A stretch of 64,000 bases of DNA from Bacillus sp. AFS098217 (GCF_002551815.1 NZ_NVPR01000061.1:1-64000); one strand, 5' to 3'; numbered from the stretch's first letter, positions 25,545 through 35,126 are shown. Notes: generated by a model from the sequence alone, not told the origin. A program made the numbers and translations.

Positions 25545-26720
25545 ATGAGGCATTGTGACGTTTTAATAATTGGCGGTGGAATTATTGGCTGTTCTATTGC
25601 TTATTATGCTTCAAAATATGGAAGGGACGTAACGATCATTGAAAAGGGAGAATTTGTAAGCGGTACATCTTCACGATGTGACGGCAATATTTTAGCCATT
25701 GATAAAGACCCAGGTTTTGATAGTCAAATGTCGTTGTTTAGTCAAAATTTAGTAACGGAACTGAGTAAAGAATTAGAGCATCCTTTTGAATATCGAGCAC
25801 CAGGAAGCATTCTTGTCTGTGAGTCAGAGGAGGAGATGGAGGCTGCGCAAAAATGGGTGAATCGTCAAAAAGAAGCAGGGTTACCATTTCGGATGCTTGA
25901 TCGGCAAGATATAAGAGAAGAGTCACCATTTTTTGCTGATGACTTGTTAGGTGGGCTAGAATGCGCAACTGATTCCACTGTAAATCCATATCTTCTTGCT
26001 TTTTCACTTCTTGAAGAGGCAAAAAAATTAGGAACGAAGGCTTTCAAACAGACAGAAGTAAAGAGAGTGAAGAAAGAAACAAATGGTTCATTTTTTGTAG
26101 AAACAAAAAATGGAACATTCACGGCAGATCACGTTGTCAATGCCGCTGGAGTATGGGCACCTAAAATTGGAGAGATGTTGGATCTTTCTATACCAATTAA
26201 GCCGAGAAAGGGGCATATTATCGTTGCCTCAAGGCAGCAACATGTAGGGGCCCGAAAAGTGATGGAATTCGGCTATTTAATTTCTAAATTTGGAGGGAAA
26301 CGTAGGGTTGACTCATTGACTGAAAAGTACGGAGTAGCTCTTGTTTTTGAGCCAACGGAAAGCCAAAATTTTTTAATTGGAAGCAGTAGAGAATTCGTTG
26401 GATTCCATACAAAAATAAATAATGAAGTCATCAAATGTATCGCGAATCGTGCCATTCGCTTTTACCCGAAAATGGCAGATATGATGGTGATTCGTTCCTA
26501 TGCAGGACTACGCCCGTGGACAGAAGATCATTTACCAATTATTTCACGAGTGGATCACCTTCCGAATTATTATATTGCAGCAGGTCATGAGGGCGATGGA
26601 ATTAGTCTCGCAGCAGTTACAGGGAAAATTGTCGAAGAATTCATCAATGAAAAGGAAACATCAATCCCTATTGAACCACTTCGTTTTAATCGTTTTACAG
26701 AAAGGGTGCTAAACGGATGA
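25545..26720 (+). CDS. DadA-like FAD-dependent D-amino acid oxidoreductase
   Basis: The 391-residue protein of the glycine/D-amino acid oxidase superfamily has an FAD-binding GGGIIG (10-15), a linker VNAAGVWAP (about 200-208) and the C-terminal GLRPWTEDHLPII (about 324-336). In hydroxyproline pathways such enzymes oxidise cis-4-hydroxy-D-proline to pyrroline-4-hydroxy-2-carboxylate. The ATG follows AAAGGAGGT and the sigma-54 promoter. It overlaps the epimerase gene by four bases. It may duplicate, or complement, the three-subunit dehydrogenase encoded nearby. Confidence 0.85.
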   Translation: MRHCDVLIIGGGIIGCSIAYYASKYGRDVTIIEKGEFVSGTSSRCDGNILAIDKDPGFDSQMSLFSQNLVTELSKELEHPFEYRAPGSILVCESEEEMEAAQKWVNRQKEAGLPFRMLDRQDIREESPFFADDLLGGLECATDSTVNPYLLAFSLLEEAKKLGTKAFKQTEVKRVKKETNGSFFVETKNGTFTADHVVNAAGVWAPKIGEMLDLSIPIKPRKGHIIVASRQQHVGARKVMEFGYLISKFGGKRRVDSLTEKYGVALVFEPTESQNFLIGSSREFVGFHTKINNEVIKCIANRAIRFYPKMADMMVIRSYAGLRPWTEDHLPIISRVDHLPNYYIAAGHEGDGISLAAVTGKIVEEFINEKETSIPIEPLRFNRFTERVLNG

Positions 26721-27754
26721 GGTCACAAAGAGTTTTTACAACAATTGATACGCATACAGGAGGGAATCCAACAAGAACGTTAATCAGCGGTCTGCCAAAG
26801 CTGGTAGGAACAACAATGGCGGAAAAAATGCTTCATATGAAAACAGAGTATGACTGGATACGCCAATTTTTAATGAACGAACCGCGTGGACACGATGTGA
26901 TGTCTGGAGCGTTGTTAACAGATCCATGCCATCCAGAAGCGGATATAGGTGTTATATACATAGAGACAGGTGGCTATTTGCCAATGTGCGGGCATGATAC
27001 GATCGGGGTATGCACTGCTTTAGTTGAATCCGGTTTAATCCCTGTCTATGAGCCAGTAACGTCATTAAAATTAGATACACCAGCGGGACTGGTTGAAGTG
27101 GATATTTCTGTTGAAAATGGAAAGGCAAAAGAAGTATCTTTTTGTAACATTCCAGCGTTCTTGTTAAAGAGTGTTTGTGTGAATGTTGAGGGAATTGGAT
27201 GTATAGATGCTGATATTGCATATGGCGGGAACTTTTACGCCATTATAGATGCAAAATCAGTTGGATTAGATTTAATACCAGAAAATGCTTCTCAAATAAT
27301 CGAAACAGCAATTCATATAAGAAATACGATTAATGAAAAATTTGAGGTTATTCACCCGCAATATCCATTTATAAAAGGATTAACTCATATTGAGTTTTAT
27401 ACGGATCCTACTCATGAAAAAGCAAGTGTGAAAAATACAGTAGTTGTTCCCCCTGGAGGAATCGATCGTTCTCCATGTGGTACTGGTACATCGGCAAAAT
27501 TAGCTGTGTTATATGCAAACAAAAAAATTTCGATTCAGGAAGAATTTATTCATGAAAGTATTGTTGGATCATTATTTAAAGGATGTGTATTAGAGACAAC
27601 ATATGTAGAGAACATAGAGGCTGTAATCACAAAAATTACAGGTTCAGCTTGGCTCATGGGGATGCACAGATTCATTTACCACGAAGAAGACTCGCTGAAA
27701 GAAGGCTTTCTGCTTATTCCGCCGATGGAACATGAAACGGAGGACGCAAAATGA
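26717..27754 (+). CDS. 4-hydroxyproline epimerase (proline racemase family)
   Basis: The 345-residue enzyme interconverts trans-4-hydroxy-L-proline and cis-4-hydroxy-D-proline without a cofactor. Both catalytic thiols are present: Cys91 in LPMCGHDTIG and Cys254 in DRSPCGTGTSA. The N-terminal TIDTHTGGNPTR motif is also intact. The Cys/Cys pair rules out the trans-3-hydroxyproline dehydratase branch, which has Ser in place of the first Cys. Proline racemase activity remains possible; context favours hydroxyproline. It overlaps the oxidase gene at ATGA and the next gene by four bases. Confidence 0.9.
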   Translation: MRSQRVFTTIDTHTGGNPTRTLISGLPKLVGTTMAEKMLHMKTEYDWIRQFLMNEPRGHDVMSGALLTDPCHPEADIGVIYIETGGYLPMCGHDTIGVCTALVESGLIPVYEPVTSLKLDTPAGLVEVDISVENGKAKEVSFCNIPAFLLKSVCVNVEGIGCIDADIAYGGNFYAIIDAKSVGLDLIPENASQIIETAIHIRNTINEKFEVIHPQYPFIKGLTHIEFYTDPTHEKASVKNTVVVPPGGIDRSPCGTGTSAKLAVLYANKKISIQEEFIHESIVGSLFKGCVLETTYVENIEAVITKITGSAWLMGMHRFIYHEEDSLKEGFLLIPPMEHETEDAK

Positions 27755-28704
27755 ATATTCAACAGATGTATTCAGCAATAGATGTACACGTAGCCGGTGA
27801 AGCGTTCCGTGTCATCAAAGATGTCCCATTTATGTATTATCAGAGTTTGGACCACTTACATGAACAAATTTCTTGTGGATGGATAGATGAGATTCAGCTT
27901 TTGTTAAATGAGCCACGTGGATTTGCAGGTCTAAAAGGATGTGTTGTCGTTCCATCAATCCATAAAGCAGTGGATGCGGCCGTATTATTTTTCGATCATG
28001 AGGGAAGCATTCCTTTTCATTATGGCGGTATCGTTGCTGTGGTAACAACTTTACTAGAAAGTGGTCAGTTAAAGAAACGAGAGTCCAATCAATATAAAAT
28101 TGAAACGCTTCGCGGCATATTTTCAGTTACTGCGAATATGGAAAAGAGTGAAGTAGTTTCTGTCTCACTAGAAAGTAAGCCATGTTATGTAGTTGAAGAA
28201 AACCTGCAATTGAGTACTGCATTCGGAAATATACAGTATTCTCTTATGCAAGCTGATCAATTATATGCTGTGTTTGAAAAGGACGAATTTTTCAAAGAGA
28301 TTCGTATAGAAAACATTTCTGAATTAAGGAGATGGGGAAAAGCGGTGCTTGAAGTTCTTCCATCCAATCTTTCGATAAAAAGAGTAGTTTTAGTAGACGC
28401 CGCCCAAATAAAAGAGAATCGTATAAAAACAATTACCTTTCAGGATAACGAATATATCGTTCGTTCACCTGGGTTTGAATCGACAATGGTTTCCTATTTG
28501 AGTTATCGTTCTAAAAAAGATGTATGCAGGGAAAGACCATTTATAAATGAGAGTATTTTTAATAGTTTTTTAACACTGAAAGAAACGAATAAGATAGAGA
28601 ATGGGTACACATTTACGTTCACAAGCAGAGGATTTATTACAGGTATGCAAACATTTGTATTAGATCCTACTGACCCTTTTCCAGTAGGGTTTCTATTGAA
28701 GTAA
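27751..28704 (+). CDS. proline-racemase-family protein lacking both catalytic cysteines
   Basis: The 317-residue protein aligns along its length with the epimerase just upstream (AIDVHVAGEAFR, LLNEPRG, LLESG, RSP, the end ...GFITGMQTF). Position Cys91 of the epimerase is His90 (IPFHYGGIV) and Cys254 is Gly241 (VRSPGFEST). The neighbouring GH(D) and GTG(T)S residues that bind the carboxylate are also gone. It should therefore not racemise. The frame is intact and translationally coupled (four-base overlap), so it is kept for some reason: a regulatory subunit, a substrate-binding partner or a new reaction. Confidence 0.85.
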   Translation: MNIQQMYSAIDVHVAGEAFRVIKDVPFMYYQSLDHLHEQISCGWIDEIQLLLNEPRGFAGLKGCVVVPSIHKAVDAAVLFFDHEGSIPFHYGGIVAVVTTLLESGQLKKRESNQYKIETLRGIFSVTANMEKSEVVSVSLESKPCYVVEENLQLSTAFGNIQYSLMQADQLYAVFEKDEFFKEIRIENISELRRWGKAVLEVLPSNLSIKRVVLVDAAQIKENRIKTITFQDNEYIVRSPGFESTMVSYLSYRSKKDVCRERPFINESIFNSFLTLKETNKIENGYTFTFTSRGFITGMQTFVLDPTDPFPVGFLLK

Positions 28705-28789
28705 TCATTATACATTGAACTATATACATCAAGTAAAAAACCGACATAAAACCCTTCTTTTTAGGTGGGAGAGAGCATCTGGTCATGTA

Positions 28790-28814
28790 TAGCAGGGATT
28801 TAGATGTCGAAAAA
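28790..28814. repeat. short dispersed repeat, copy 2
   Basis: This matches 56-80 at 23 of 25 bases. It lies in the 198-base gap between the racemase paralog and the DapA-like gene, on a stretch that otherwise holds only the ribosome binding site for the latter. Confidence 0.45.
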
Positions 28815-28902
28815 TTAAAATGGATTTATATATTCTGCATATGAAGAACAAGGTTGCTAGTAGGAAAAAACAATATTGTAATTTTAAAGGGGAGAGATGA
28901 TG

Positions 28903-29799
28903 ATGCAAAGTATAAAAGGGGCATTTCCAGTATTAATTACACCGATGAATGAGTTACAAGAAGTTGATTGGAACGGAGTAAAGCAAAACGTTAACTACTT
29001 TATTAAGCAAAAGGTTGCTGGCATTATAATCAATGGAAGTACGGGAGAGTTTGTGAGTTTATCTAAAGAAGAAAGATGTAAGATGGTTGAAACTGTATTA
29101 AAAGAGGTAGATGGTCGTATTCCTGTGATTGTCGGGACTGCTGCTGAAACAACGAAAGAAACAATTGAATATACAAAACATGCCGAGGTGAACGGTGCAG
29201 ATTGTGCACTAATTATTAACTCTTATTATTGTAAACCGAAAGAAGAAGAGATTTATTTTCATTTCAAAGAAATTTCAAATGCTGTAAATATACCAATTAT
29301 GCTCTATAATAATCCGTTTACATCTGGTGTCGATATGAGTACAGAACTTATGCTTCGTATTGGGAAAGAATGTGAGAGGGTGACTCATATTAAAGAATCA
29401 AGCGGAGATATTCGTAAAGCGAGAGATTTGGTGAGAAAGGGAAAAGGATCCTTTGAAGTTTTTTGCGGGTCCGAGGATTTAGTTATGGAATCCTATTTAG
29501 TAGGAGCTACAGGCTGGGTTTCTGTGGCAGGAAATATAGTTCCAGGACTTGTTACACAAATGTATGAGTACTTTCAAAATGGTGAGTTAGAAAAAGCTTG
29601 GGAAATGAATGATAGAATTTTGCCTCTTTGCGCATTTCTTGAAGGGTCAGGAAAATATGTGCAAATTGTGAAGCGGGCGATGGAATTAAATGGGCAAGCT
29701 GGAGGACCATCTCGTTATCCTCGCTTAGGATTGACACCTGAAGAAGATCAAAAGCTGCAAGATATTTTATCACAAATTACTGCAAATTCAGCTAAATAA
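28903..29799 (+). CDS. DapA-family lyase, probable pyrroline-4-hydroxy-2-carboxylate deaminase
   Basis: The 298-residue class I aldolase-fold enzyme has NGSTGEF (44-50), the catalytic Tyr135 in LYNNPF and the Schiff-base Lys164 in HIKESSGD. Among DHDPS-family members, context decides the reaction. Between a D-hydroxyproline oxidase and a semialdehyde dehydrogenase, the expected one is deamination and dehydration of pyrroline-4-hydroxy-2-carboxylate to alpha-ketoglutarate semialdehyde. Three consecutive ATGs follow GGGGAG; the third (28903) gives an eight-base spacing. It is cotranscribed with the dehydrogenase 38 bases downstream. Confidence 0.85.
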   Translation: MQSIKGAFPVLITPMNELQEVDWNGVKQNVNYFIKQKVAGIIINGSTGEFVSLSKEERCKMVETVLKEVDGRIPVIVGTAAETTKETIEYTKHAEVNGADCALIINSYYCKPKEEEIYFHFKEISNAVNIPIMLYNNPFTSGVDMSTELMLRIGKECERVTHIKESSGDIRKARDLVRKGKGSFEVFCGSEDLVMESYLVGATGWVSVAGNIVPGLVTQMYEYFQNGELEKAWEMNDRILPLCAFLEGSGKYVQIVKRAMELNGQAGGPSRYPRLGLTPEEDQKLQDILSQITANSAK

Positions 29800-29837
29800 A
29801 ATAAATTCATTTATGTAATGAAAGGGGAGTATAAAAC

Positions 29838-31322
29838 GTGTTAACGACAAAAATTGAATTGAAACCAAGGGTAAAAGAGTTTTTAAATAAGGAAATCAAA
29901 CTGCTTATTAATGGTGACTTTGTATCTTCTATTAGCGGGAAAACATTTGAAACGTATAATCCAGCTACGGAAGAAGTTCTTGCTGTTGTTAGTGAGGCGC
30001 AAGCTGAAGATGTTGATAGAGCAGTGAAAGCTGCAAGACAGGCTTTTGAAGCGGGACACTGGGCTGAAATGACTACTGCTGAAAGAGCGCATCTTATATA
30101 CAAACTAGCTGATTTAATCGAAGAACATAAAGAAGAACTAGCACAGCTAGAAGCGTTGGATAATGGTAAACCATATCAAGTTGCACTTGAAGACGATATT
30201 CCAGCGACAGTAGAAAATTATCGTTATTATGCTGGCTGGGCTACAAAAATTTTAGGACAAACAATACCTATTTCAAAAGATTATTTAAATTATACACGTC
30301 ATGAACCGATTGGTGTTGTTGGTCAAATTATTCCTTGGAATTATCCATTAGTCATGTCTGCTTGGAAAATGGGAGCGGCTCTTGCGACAGGTTGTACGAT
30401 TGTGTTAAAACCAGCAGAGCAAACACCGCTATCCCTATTATATGTAGCGGAGCTTTTTAAGGAAGCGGGTTTTCCAAAGGGCGTCGTAAACTTTGTTCCA
30501 GGTTTTGGGCAAGAAGCCGGGGCAGCAATTGTAAATCATCATGATATTGATAAAGTAGCTTTTACAGGTTCAACAGTTACAGGGAAATATATTATGCGTC
30601 AATCTGCTGAAACGATCAAACATGTAACGTTAGAACTTGGTGGTAAGTCTCCTAACATTATTTTAGAAGATGCTGACTTATCAGAAGCTATCCCTGGAGC
30701 GTTCCAAGGTATTATGTATAACCATGGTCAAAACTGCAGCGCAGGTTCCCGTGTATTTGTTCATCGGAAACATTATGAGAGAGTAGTAGAAGAACTTGTA
30801 GAAATGGCGAATAGCGTAAAGCTTGGTGCAGGTATGGAAAAAGACACAGAAATGGGACCGCTTGTCTCTAAAAAACAGCAAGAGCGTGTACTACATTATA
30901 TTGAACAAGGAAAAGCTGAAGGTGCAACAGTTGCAGTAGGCGGAGAAAAGGCATTTGAAAAAGGCTACTTTGTTCAGCCGACAGTTTTTACAAATGTTAC
31001 TGACGATATGACAATTGCAAAGGAAGAAATATTTGGCCCAGTCGTTGTAGTCATGCCATTTGATTCAGTTGAGGAGGTAATTAAAAGGGCAAATCATTCT
31101 ACCTATGGGCTAGCTGCTGGCGTATGGACTCAAAATATTAAAACTGGACATCAAGTAGCAAATAGATTAAAGGCAGGAACAGTCTGGATTAATGATTACA
31201 ATTTAGAAAACCCAGCAGCACCATTCGGTGGTTATAAACAGTCAGGAATTGGGCGTGAATTAGGATCGTATGCGCTTGATAACTACACGGAAGTAAAGAG
31301 TGTTTGGGTGAATATAAAGTAA
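29838..31322 (+). CDS. aldehyde dehydrogenase, probable alpha-ketoglutarate semialdehyde dehydrogenase
   Basis: The 494-residue NAD(P)-dependent enzyme has IIPWNYP (164-170), the Rossmann FTGSTVTGK (242-250), Glu266 in ELGGK and the nucleophile Cys300 in GQNCSAG. It resembles the DhaS/BetB-type ALDHs. In this cluster it would complete hydroxyproline breakdown by oxidising alpha-ketoglutarate semialdehyde to alpha-ketoglutarate. The start is a GTG at 29838 eight bases after GGGGAG. A terminator at 31341 ends the unit. Confidence 0.9.
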   Translation: MLTTKIELKPRVKEFLNKEIKLLINGDFVSSISGKTFETYNPATEEVLAVVSEAQAEDVDRAVKAARQAFEAGHWAEMTTAERAHLIYKLADLIEEHKEELAQLEALDNGKPYQVALEDDIPATVENYRYYAGWATKILGQTIPISKDYLNYTRHEPIGVVGQIIPWNYPLVMSAWKMGAALATGCTIVLKPAEQTPLSLLYVAELFKEAGFPKGVVNFVPGFGQEAGAAIVNHHDIDKVAFTGSTVTGKYIMRQSAETIKHVTLELGGKSPNIILEDADLSEAIPGAFQGIMYNHGQNCSAGSRVFVHRKHYERVVEELVEMANSVKLGAGMEKDTEMGPLVSKKQQERVLHYIEQGKAEGATVAVGGEKAFEKGYFVQPTVFTNVTDDMTIAKEEIFGPVVVVMPFDSVEEVIKRANHSTYGLAAGVWTQNIKTGHQVANRLKAGTVWINDYNLENPAAPFGGYKQSGIGRELGSYALDNYTEVKSVWVNIK

Positions 31323-31340
31323 TGATCAAATAGGAAAGCT

Positions 31341-31384
31341 AACGGACAACTTGAATGAACGATGAAGTTGTCCGTTTTGTTTTT
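31341..31384 (+). terminator. terminator after the aldehyde dehydrogenase gene
   Basis: AACGGACAACTT pairs perfectly with AAGTTGTCCGTT around a 12-base loop, then TTGTTTTT. Confidence 0.9.
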
Positions 31385-31434
31385 AAGCATGCAATATATA
31401 AATCTTTTTCAACACAATTATGAGGGGGATTGGG

Positions 31435-32925
31435 ATGGAAAAGTTAATAGAGTGGTTAGTAGGACAAGTATGGAGTATAGGATTAGTTGTTTTTGCGCTG
31501 GGTGCAGGTGTGTATTTCACAATTGCGACTCGCTTTTTACAAATTCGGTATTTTAAAGAGATGATCAAATTATTATTTGAAGGAAAGAGTTCAGAGACTG
31601 GTATATCTTCATTTCAAGCATTTTGTTTAGCCTTATCGGGCCGGGTTGGAATTGGGAATATTGCTGGTGTAGCGACAGCGATTGCTTTTGGAGGCCCAGG
31701 TGCTGTTTTCTGGATGTGGGTTATGGCATTACTAGGGGCAGCTAGCGCATTTGTTGAATCAACGCTTGCCCAATTATACAAAAGTAAAGTAGGAAATGAA
31801 TATCGCGGAGGTACACCATACTTTATTGAAAAAGGCTTGAAGGTAAAATGGTTCGCAGTAGTTGTGGCCATTGTCGTCACGATTTCATATGGCGTTTTAT
31901 TACCAGGAATTCAATCAAGTAGCATTGCGGTTGGATTTGAAAATTCATCAGGTGTAAGTAAGTATATAACAGGTATCCTTTTAGTTATATTGCTAGCGGC
32001 GATTATATTTGGAGGAGTAAAGAGAATTGCAATTGTTTCTCAAACTCTGGTTCCTTTTATGGCAATCGGTTATGTCGTAGTGACATGTATCGTTCTAATT
32101 GCAAATGTGACAGAAATTCCTCATATGTTTGCGCTCATTTTCTCGAGTGCATTTGGCATCAATGAAATGTTTGGAGGAATTGTTGGAGCGGCAATTGCCT
32201 GGGGAGTAAAAAGGGCTGTATTTTCAAATGTTGCTGGTGTTGGAGAAGCAACATATAGTTCAGCAGCAGCTGAAGTATCACATCCTGCTAAACAAGGGTT
32301 AGTCCAAGCTTTTTCTGTGTATATAGATACAATTGTTGTATGTACAGCGACAGCTCTTATGATTCTGATAACCGGTATGTATAATGTTATACCTGATGGA
32401 AAAGATGCAATTGTGAAAACGATGGGGAATGTTGAGCCAGGCCCAATATATACCCAACAAGCTGTTGAAACTGTAGTTACAGGTTTCGGTCCATTATTTG
32501 TTTCTATCGCTATTTTTTTCTTCGCATTCACTACTTTACTAGCGTATTACTATATTGCAGAAACTACACTTACTTACTTGGATCATAAATTAAAATTAAA
32601 ATGGCTAAAAACCGTTTTGAAAATTGGATTTTTAATAATGGTTTATATTGGTAGTGTGGAATCAGCTTCTCTTTTATGGAATCTGGGTGATTTAGGAATA
32701 GGCAGTATGGCATGGCTTAACCTTTTGGCGATTTTACTGCTAAGTAAGACAGCTTTAAAAGTATTAAGAGATTATGAAACGCAGAAAAAAGAAGGGAAAG
32801 ATCCTGTTTTTAATCCTAAAAAAGTAGGAATTGAAGGTGTTGAATTTTGGGAAGAGAGATGTAAAGAGGTGAAAGACAAGACTTCTAAAAAAAGTGTACC
32901 GATTGATGAGAGTATAAAATTTTAG
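31435..32925 (+). CDS. sodium:alanine/glycine symporter family (AGCS) transporter
   Basis: The 496-residue protein has 10 to 11 membrane helices and the AGCS signatures: GRVGIGNIAGVATAIAFGGPGAVFWMWV (in segments around 73-100) and GVKRAVFSNVAGVGEA (about 258-273). These carriers import small neutral amino acids with Na+. Beside the catabolic genes it could bring in hydroxyproline or proline, which is an inference; its transcription is separate because a terminator precedes it. The ATG at 31435 follows GAGGGGG. Confidence 0.9.
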   Translation: MEKLIEWLVGQVWSIGLVVFALGAGVYFTIATRFLQIRYFKEMIKLLFEGKSSETGISSFQAFCLALSGRVGIGNIAGVATAIAFGGPGAVFWMWVMALLGAASAFVESTLAQLYKSKVGNEYRGGTPYFIEKGLKVKWFAVVVAIVVTISYGVLLPGIQSSSIAVGFENSSGVSKYITGILLVILLAAIIFGGVKRIAIVSQTLVPFMAIGYVVVTCIVLIANVTEIPHMFALIFSSAFGINEMFGGIVGAAIAWGVKRAVFSNVAGVGEATYSSAAAEVSHPAKQGLVQAFSVYIDTIVVCTATALMILITGMYNVIPDGKDAIVKTMGNVEPGPIYTQQAVETVVTGFGPLFVSIAIFFFAFTTLLAYYYIAETTLTYLDHKLKLKWLKTVLKIGFLIMVYIGSVESASLLWNLGDLGIGSMAWLNLLAILLLSKTALKVLRDYETQKKEGKDPVFNPKKVGIEGVEFWEERCKEVKDKTSKKSVPIDESIKF

Positions 32926-32999
32926 TTTATGGTATCAAGCACATTTTAAAGTTTTTATTCTGAAAATTCAATTAATATCCAGGGTGAATTATTACTTCG

Positions 33000-33029
33000 A
33001 AAAAGGCCATCATTTTGAATGGCCTTTTT
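33000..33029. terminator. bidirectional terminator
   Basis: AAAAAGGCCAT and ATGGCCTTTTT form a perfect stem with an eight-base loop between the transporter gene and the convergent hydrolase gene. Confidence 0.9.
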
Positions 33030-33088
33030 GTGTTGGCTAGAAAATAAGTTTTTAAAGTCTCAACACATTATATTGTTTATGAAATACA

Positions 33089-33895
33089 TTATGAAAGGGA
33101 TTCAATAAAAGCATGTAACACGTTATTAAAATGGTCGGTTTCTTCTAAAAATGGGCAATGACAGCTATTTTCAAAAATAACGAGTTGAGAATTATGAATG
33201 TGTTTGTGTAAATGTTCTCCTGCAGCAACTGGGATTAATTTTTCTTCTCTTCCAAAACAAAGCAAGGTTGGTTTTGTAATTGTCTTTAATTCTTCACGGT
33301 AATCAACAACGGTTTGATCAAATAAAATAGCGCTTGCAATGGATGCTGGAACTTTTGTGACTTCTTCAAGTATCCAGGTGAAATCTTCTGTAGAAAGGGA
33401 TTCTTTAAACATAAGAGGAATAAAGCCTTTTAGAAACTCAGTTTGATTTGTTTGAATCTCTCTCATCAAATGAATCAGTGTTGGAAAATCAAAGGCACCG
33501 ATAGGGAAATCAGGCCATTTAAAATCTGATGCTAGTTCATCAACGATTACCGAACCTTGTATATTTTGTTCTCCAAATTGTTTTATATATTCCCATACAA
33601 TAAATGCTCCCATTGACCAGCCTACTAATGTAACATCTTTTAACGCTAAAGCCTCTATAAAGGTATGCAAATCATGAGCATAGTTTGTGATTGTGTGACC
33701 AGTTTCGATGTGCGAAGAACGTCCGTGTCCTCGTAAATCAATGGAAATAGCACGGTATTTATCGCTGAAATAAGGAATTTGTTTATGAAAAAAGCGACTA
33801 CTCATCCAAACCCCATGAATAAAAAGAACAGGTTTACCTTTTCCTTGATCTTCATAGTATAACTCCACACTATTTTCAAGTTTTATTTTAGGCAT
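33089..33895 (-). CDS. alpha/beta hydrolase (haloperoxidase/esterase-like)
   Basis: The 268-residue enzyme has the oxyanion motif LFIHGVW (25-30), DLRGHGRS (53-60), the nucleophile Ser94 in VGWSMGAF, an acid in FGREEKLIP and the catalytic His in NSCHCPFLEE. This is the non-heme chloroperoxidase or 3-oxoadipate-enol-lactonase-like branch of serine hydrolases. The substrate is unknown. An AGGAGG lies upstream of the ATG. It is monocistronic. Confidence 0.88.
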   Translation of the reverse strand: MPKIKLENSVELYYEDQGKGKPVLFIHGVWMSSRFFHKQIPYFSDKYRAISIDLRGHGRSSHIETGHTITNYAHDLHTFIEALALKDVTLVGWSMGAFIVWEYIKQFGEQNIQGSVIVDELASDFKWPDFPIGAFDFPTLIHLMREIQTNQTEFLKGFIPLMFKESLSTEDFTWILEEVTKVPASIASAILFDQTVVDYREELKTITKPTLLCFGREEKLIPVAAGEHLHKHIHNSQLVIFENSCHCPFLEETDHFNNVLHAFIESLS

Positions 33896-34091
33896 ATTAG
33901 AAAGCCTCCTTATAATAAATAGCTTTTTTATAAGTTTATTATGCTTTCAAGGTTTTTTTCCTCTTATGTAGGCGAAGTGTAGTATTTTTGTGTGAAAATG
34001 AAAGAAACTTGATTTTATTTATAAAAAATGTGTTTAAAATATTGTCATATTTGCTTCTTTAAGATATCCTTTTGATGAAGAGGTGGAAAAC

Positions 34092-35024
34092 ATGGAAAAA
34101 GTATTAGTTTTCGGGCATAAAAACCCAGATACAGATGCAATTTGTTCTGCGATTGCTTATGCAGAGTTGAAAAAAGAATTAGGAATGAATGCTGAGCCTG
34201 TACGTTTAGGTGAAATCAGCGGCGAAACTCAATTTGCGTTAGATCATTTTAAAGTAGAAGGACCGCGTTTTGTTGAAACAGTTGCAAACGAAGTGGACAA
34301 TGTTATTTTAGTTGATCATAACGAACGTCAACAAAGTGCTAACGATATCGAATCTGTTCGTGTGTTGGAAGTTATTGACCATCACCGTATTGCTAACTTT
34401 GAGACAAGCGATCCTATCTACTATCGTTGTGAGCCAGTTGGTTGTACAGCTACAATCTTAAACAAAATGTACAAAGAAAGCGGCGTTACAATTCGTAAAG
34501 AGGTTGCAGGTTTAATGTTATCTGCAATTATCTCAGATTCTTTACTATTTAAATCTCCAACTTGTACAGAACAAGACGTAGCTGCGGCTCGTGAATTAGC
34601 GGAAATCGCTGGTGTTGACGCAGGAAGCTACGGCTTAGAAATGTTAAAAGCTGGTGCAGATTTAAGCGGTAAAACAATGGAGCAATTAATCTCCCTTGAT
34701 GCAAAAGAATTCCAAATGGGCAATGCAAAAGTTGAAATCGCACAAGTAAACGCTGTCGATACAAACGACGTTCTTGTACACCAAGCGGAATTAGAAAAAG
34801 TAATCTCTGCAGTAGTAGAAGAAAAAGGTCTAGACTTATTCTTATTTGTTGTAACTGATATCTTAACTAACGATTCTGTTGGTCTTGCTATTGGTAAAGC
34901 AGCAAACGCTGTTGAGAAAGCATACAACGTAACATTAGAGAATAATACTGCTACTTTAAAAGGTGTTGTTTCTCGTAAAAAACAAATCGTTCCTGTATTA
35001 ACAGAAACATTCCAAGCTCTATAA
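34092..35024 (+). CDS. ppaC: manganese-dependent inorganic pyrophosphatase
   Basis: The 310-residue family II PPase hydrolyses pyrophosphate to two phosphates and drives biosynthesis. It has the DHH metal motifs [10 protein letters not shown] (about 6-15), LVDHNE (about 74-79) and [10 protein letters not shown] (about 95-104), plus the C-terminal DHHA2 domain with SRKKQIVP near the end. No CBS domains are present. The ATG at 34092 was chosen over the in-frame GTG at 34083, which is part of the ribosome binding site AGAGGTGG. Codon use is strongly biased, as expected for a highly expressed gene. Confidence 0.96.
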   Translation: MEKVLVFGHKNPDTDAICSAIAYAELKKELGMNAEPVRLGEISGETQFALDHFKVEGPRFVETVANEVDNVILVDHNERQQSANDIESVRVLEVIDHHRIANFETSDPIYYRCEPVGCTATILNKMYKESGVTIRKEVAGLMLSAIISDSLLFKSPTCTEQDVAAARELAEIAGVDAGSYGLEMLKAGADLSGKTMEQLISLDAKEFQMGNAKVEIAQVNAVDTNDVLVHQAELEKVISAVVEEKGLDLFLFVVTDILTNDSVGLAIGKAANAVEKAYNVTLENNTATLKGVVSRKKQIVPVLTETFQAL

Positions 35025-35048
35025 TATATAGTAAGTTTGGATAATAGA

Positions 35049-35085
35049 AAAAAGGCAAGCAGTCGAAAAGTCTGCTTGCCTTTTT
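35049..35085 (+). terminator. ppaC terminator
   Basis: AAAAAGGCAAGCAG pairs with CTGCTTGCCTTTTT around a short loop. Confidence 0.92.
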
Positions 35086-35126
35086 GTTATGGAAAGTTAG
35101 AAAAGCTTTCATATTGTATCTCGAGG

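Noticed and set aside
28780-28802. Possible sigma-54 promoter before the DapA-like gene (CTGG...AGCAGG)
   Set aside because: GG and GC are separated by nine bases where ten are required, and the hexamers do not match.
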